From NCBI GenBank assembly GCA_019671005.1, contig CM033741.1, positions 6,138,001 through 6,202,000 on the forward strand: DNA of 64,000 nt, read 5' to 3'. Of the stretch, positions 60,854-64,000 are shown piece by piece. Position 1 is the stretch's first letter. The number at the start of each line of letters is the position of its first letter. A program made the translations under genes and the position numbers. The notes under the pieces were generated by a model, which saw only the letters and a list, made by a program, of their open reading frames with translations, made no database searches and was not told the origin of the DNA. Origin of the DNA: Hibiscus mutabilis (Eukaryota; Streptophyta; Magnoliopsida; Malvales; Malvaceae).

Positions 60854-63800
60854 CTTCTGCTGATGTTGTTGTTCACAGAGAGCGTATTGATCAGCAAGTT
60901 CCTTCAACTTATTTCTTAACCTATATATGAACAAATCCCCAAAAAAACAATTACGAATAATGAAAGGGCAGGCACTAAAACAATATAGCACCTGTCAGAC
61001 CAGACAGTCTTTTTCCTCCTCCAACATCTGTCAAAGGAGGAAAAGAATATAACAATTAGATAAGTTTCCAGTCTCGTACATCTCATTCTCCTTCAGTTGA
61101 GATAGGCAATCTTCTTTCTGCTCTTCGAGCTTATTGCTGACATCCTACAAGCGGGAGAAAATGAAATTAATTGTAGAATATCTGAGAAATGAAGAAAAAA
61201 AACTAAAGAACAATAAATTTCTGTAAAGTTATCCGAAGTTGAGGTAACATTTAAACTTTGTACATGCCAAAGCTCGTATCTAATTGCTTGCTATTAGAAG
61301 CAAATGCGGACACACAAACATGGGTGCGCAAATACACACACATATACGGAGAGAGGGATTGTTTTCAGTTTTTTTTCCCAAGTTTTTCCGTAAGGCCATA
61401 AGGGTCATATGCCCTACCTATGTCTGGAAATGCATTGGATATAAATGTCGGACATGGGTACTTCAAAGAAATAATGAAGTAACATAACTAGAGATGGCCA
61501 GGCTAGCCAGCGTGCAAGGCAACCTATCCAAACGACAACCACCTCGAAAATCAAAATGGGATATCAAACCTTGATTGCATCTTGGAACCGGGCTGATAAA
61601 TCTAGTCTTAAGCTTTGCCCTTCTGTTAATACCCGTTTACACTCATCCTGCGAATTCATGAACAAGGCATCAGCACCTTCGCAAAAGAAAGTCCAACAAA
61701 CAACTCTAAGATGAACAAAGACCATTTGTTCATGCAAGTTGAAGATTTTGCACTGATTATGTTCAGACACAACAATGAACAATCTCAGAAATTGAACATA
61801 CTTATATCTAACCTAGTGCAAGGAGCCCTATGCTTCTGCATTTAGTGGCTTACTCCCTGACTTACCCCTTCTACTCTAAGAAATTTAGCACAAGATATCT
61901 TTAATAGCTTGGTAAATGGCCAAACCACAAAAATGGAAGGATAGAAAAAGGAGACAAATTTCAAGATCAATCCTTAACTCATAACATTATTCAAACGTCA
62001 ACATACTAAGAACAAAGGCAGAAGAACAAATATCAACTGTAATATGCAATCAGTCAAAAATAAATAAATAAATAAATGAAGTATTCCAAGAGAATCATAC
62101 CATTAACATTTTGTTTTGACGTTGTAACTCCCTACAAAGTGATTCAAGTTTATCTCGAACAGCAGTAGCTACAACAGAAGGAAAAAGAAAAGAACGAAAA
62201 AATTTAATACTCAATTATGATAAAGATGCATGGAGACGTTTTAATTATGACAATTTATATAAATGTCAAATTTGCCTCTTAGATATTTATATCATACAAA
62301 ACTTGCTTGACTCTAACATGCACCAGCTGCATCTAAATTTAACTGATCAACAAATCCATGGAATAAAAATATCCAGGTCTTGTGAAGTCAAAAGAATTTT
62401 CTCCTCGTTATAACAATTGAGAAAAGGAAAGGAACTGAAACATAAAAGTGCAACAGAAATCGGAAATCATAAGGCCACAGTTCACTACGTCAAGATGGTT
62501 GAGAGAATAGTTACATCCAATCACATTCATGGAAAATCAACTGTTTTCATTTTCAACCTTTGATACTCAAATCTTTAAGTAAAAGATGAAATAATATTGG
62601 GTAGTATAATTTTTAAATTTGTGACCCTAAATATGTAGAAAATGAAACTAAATCTACATGCATCCTACCTATATCATCTAGGGGAAATAAAACTCAGCAT
62701 TAAAACTTTCCGGATAAGTAGCATTCTTGGAAGCATAATAGACTAATTGTAGCTTCATATCTATGTTATTCGGACTCAAACGTGACTTGAATATAGGTAT
62801 GTGTCCGACAGGAGCATGTTCAAGTTTTTGGAGTTTTTCAATGTACCCTATACCCATGTACTGAAATGCGTAGGTCAGAGGGATTTCTAAAAAAAAGCAT
62901 CAGAGCAACATAGCTTTACATCAAAACAAATTAGACTACTAAGATGAACTGAAAATTTGGCAGTCGGGAAATTAGGCCTATATATTCATCTAATCACATG
63001 AAAGTGACATTTTGGACATCATAATTCATGGAGTAGATGTTATTTCAACTTACCAGCATCTCTTTCTGCGAGAACTTGTTGATATTTCAAAGGGAACTCA
63101 AGGAATTCCTTTTCTGATTTGAATGTCCGTTTTGCATTCTTGCGTTTGGTTTCAGTGGTTTCCTGATAATAAATAGGCCGACTAAGACTACAGTGAGTTC
63201 ACTACATTTAGATGAAACCAATATAAGATAAGCATAAGTAAATAAGCTCAGTATAAACTAAACGTAGCTCGACAGACCGACTGTAATATTCTTGAAAATA
63301 CATGGCATAGTGATAAACCATCACCGTTGCAAGTCAAGAGCTCTTCCAATCATACAAAGGGATCTAAATAAAATGGAGGTATACGAAACACTTTGTGAAA
63401 TAGATTAGCAGAGTGAAGAGTCAAATTCTGAAATTCTTTAAACTGCTTATTCATCTAACACGAAATTCTTTTTTTCTCCTAAACACACACTAGTTAGATC
63501 ATCATGGGTCGCGAAAAACATCGTCATCAAGACAAAGCATGTGAAAAAGTCAACTGACAGAGGAAGGAAACAAGAAAACACTACGACCACTTCTTTAAAC
63601 CTTAAAAATAATAATCATTACTCAAATCAAATCAAATCAAATCAAAGTGGAAGTATATAAAGATGCATATTTGAGCTTGGCATTGAGATATAACCCTCTA
63701 AACACATGAAAAAACTTTAAAAAGTTTAACATACACACGTGGGACATATATCCATATCCCATACTCACCCGAATTCGAGTAGTATTGACTATCACTTCTT

Positions 63801-64000
63801 TGAACCTTTAATATTATACTCATTACTAAACTCATAAACTGTTGATGCTCATAGCCTCATACTAAACGCTACCTGCAACTACAAGCATAAGAATTTGAAA
63901 GAACTTAGTAAAGTACTACGAAGTACGAACTGCTAACATGTTTTTTATTCTTCAGCAAATCTACGCTTTCTGATGAAGACGATCCCTTCAAAGTAGTAAA
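60854..64000 (-). CDS. 5' part of a taxilin-like gene, intact exons, runs off the window
   Basis: Minus-strand exons: 64000-63938 (partial, SSSSESVDLLKNKK), 63162-63054 (KRTFKSEKEFLEFPLKYQQ), 62168-62101 (RDKLESLCRELQRQNKM), 61647-61570 (DECKRVLTEGQSLRLD), 61144-61080 (KLEEQKEDCLSQLKENE) and 60920-60854 (LKELADQYALCEQQ). All junctions are GT/AG and the phases join (0,1,0,0,2,0). Taxilins are long coiled-coil proteins of vesicle traffic in animals; the plant role is not clear. After 60854 a GTATAG donor opens an intron that now holds the 18.1-kb element D. The rest of the protein is encoded at 40938-42621. No lesion was seen in these exons. Confidence 0.85.
62762..62912. mobile_element. MITE with TATGTT...GGACTC ends, in a taxilin intron
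   Basis: Ends TATGTTATTCGGACTC and (reverse) TATGTTGCTCTGATGC, of the same type as 42034-42200. The interior has GTGTCCGACA words typical of this MITE group. Confidence 0.6.

Overview
This is plant nuclear DNA, AT-rich and heavily loaded with transposons. It holds spliced genes with GT/AG introns, plant LTR retrotransposons (Tekay-, Athila- and Tat/Ogre-like), MITEs, a tRNA-like SINE family and a MIR160 locus. A eudicot is likely, perhaps Malvaceae, but the species cannot be settled from sequence alone.

Layout. (1) 1-9977 is a Ty3/gypsy chromovirus (Tekay/Del-like) on the + strand. Its 5' LTR is cut by the window edge, and its gag-pol is broken by at least six nonsense codons plus frameshifts. 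(2) 9978-11592 is the LTR of another gypsy element on the - strand, carrying an array of 10-bp palindromes. (3) 11685-13105 and 25604-27043 are two arms of a ~1.4-kb inverted repeat. The ~12.5 kb between them holds an orphan first exon of a probable plastid protein, a MIR160 hairpin (- strand), MITEs and a SINE with a MITE inside it. (4) 27264-29658 is an intronless CRINKLY4-related receptor kinase (CCR1/CCR2-like, - strand) with one frameshift and one in-frame TGA. (5) 33305-34864 is a Mutator-like nonautonomous element with a perfect 9-bp target duplication and a hAT-like MITE nested in it. (6) 35178-36494 is an intact three-exon gene for a 366-aa plant protein of unknown function, with a leader intron containing degenerate ~190-bp repeats.

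(7) 40938-64000 is one taxilin-like gene on the - strand, split by an 18.1-kb nested insertion in an intron. The outer insertion (42712-60827, TSD GATAT) is a Tat/Ogre-type LTR element without gag-pol. Its left LTR was itself hit by a 10.4-kb Athila-type element (44166-54596). The taxilin exons upstream of the insertion are intact; those downstream have a stop codon, a GC splice donor and a doubtful acceptor.

The most unusual signal is in the internal region of the outer element (55611-57290). About twenty ~50-bp units share the same loop but have stem arms that change in a compensatory way (GATCC/GGATC, GGTCT/AGACC, GGTTC/GAACC, GACCA/TGGTC, GATCA/TGATC, GATCT/AGATC, GACCC/GGGTC). This looks like an array of covarying stem-loops in a retrotransposon 3' untranslated region. 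A second notable feature is an in-frame 6/8-residue peptide repeat between RNase H and integrase of the Athila element.
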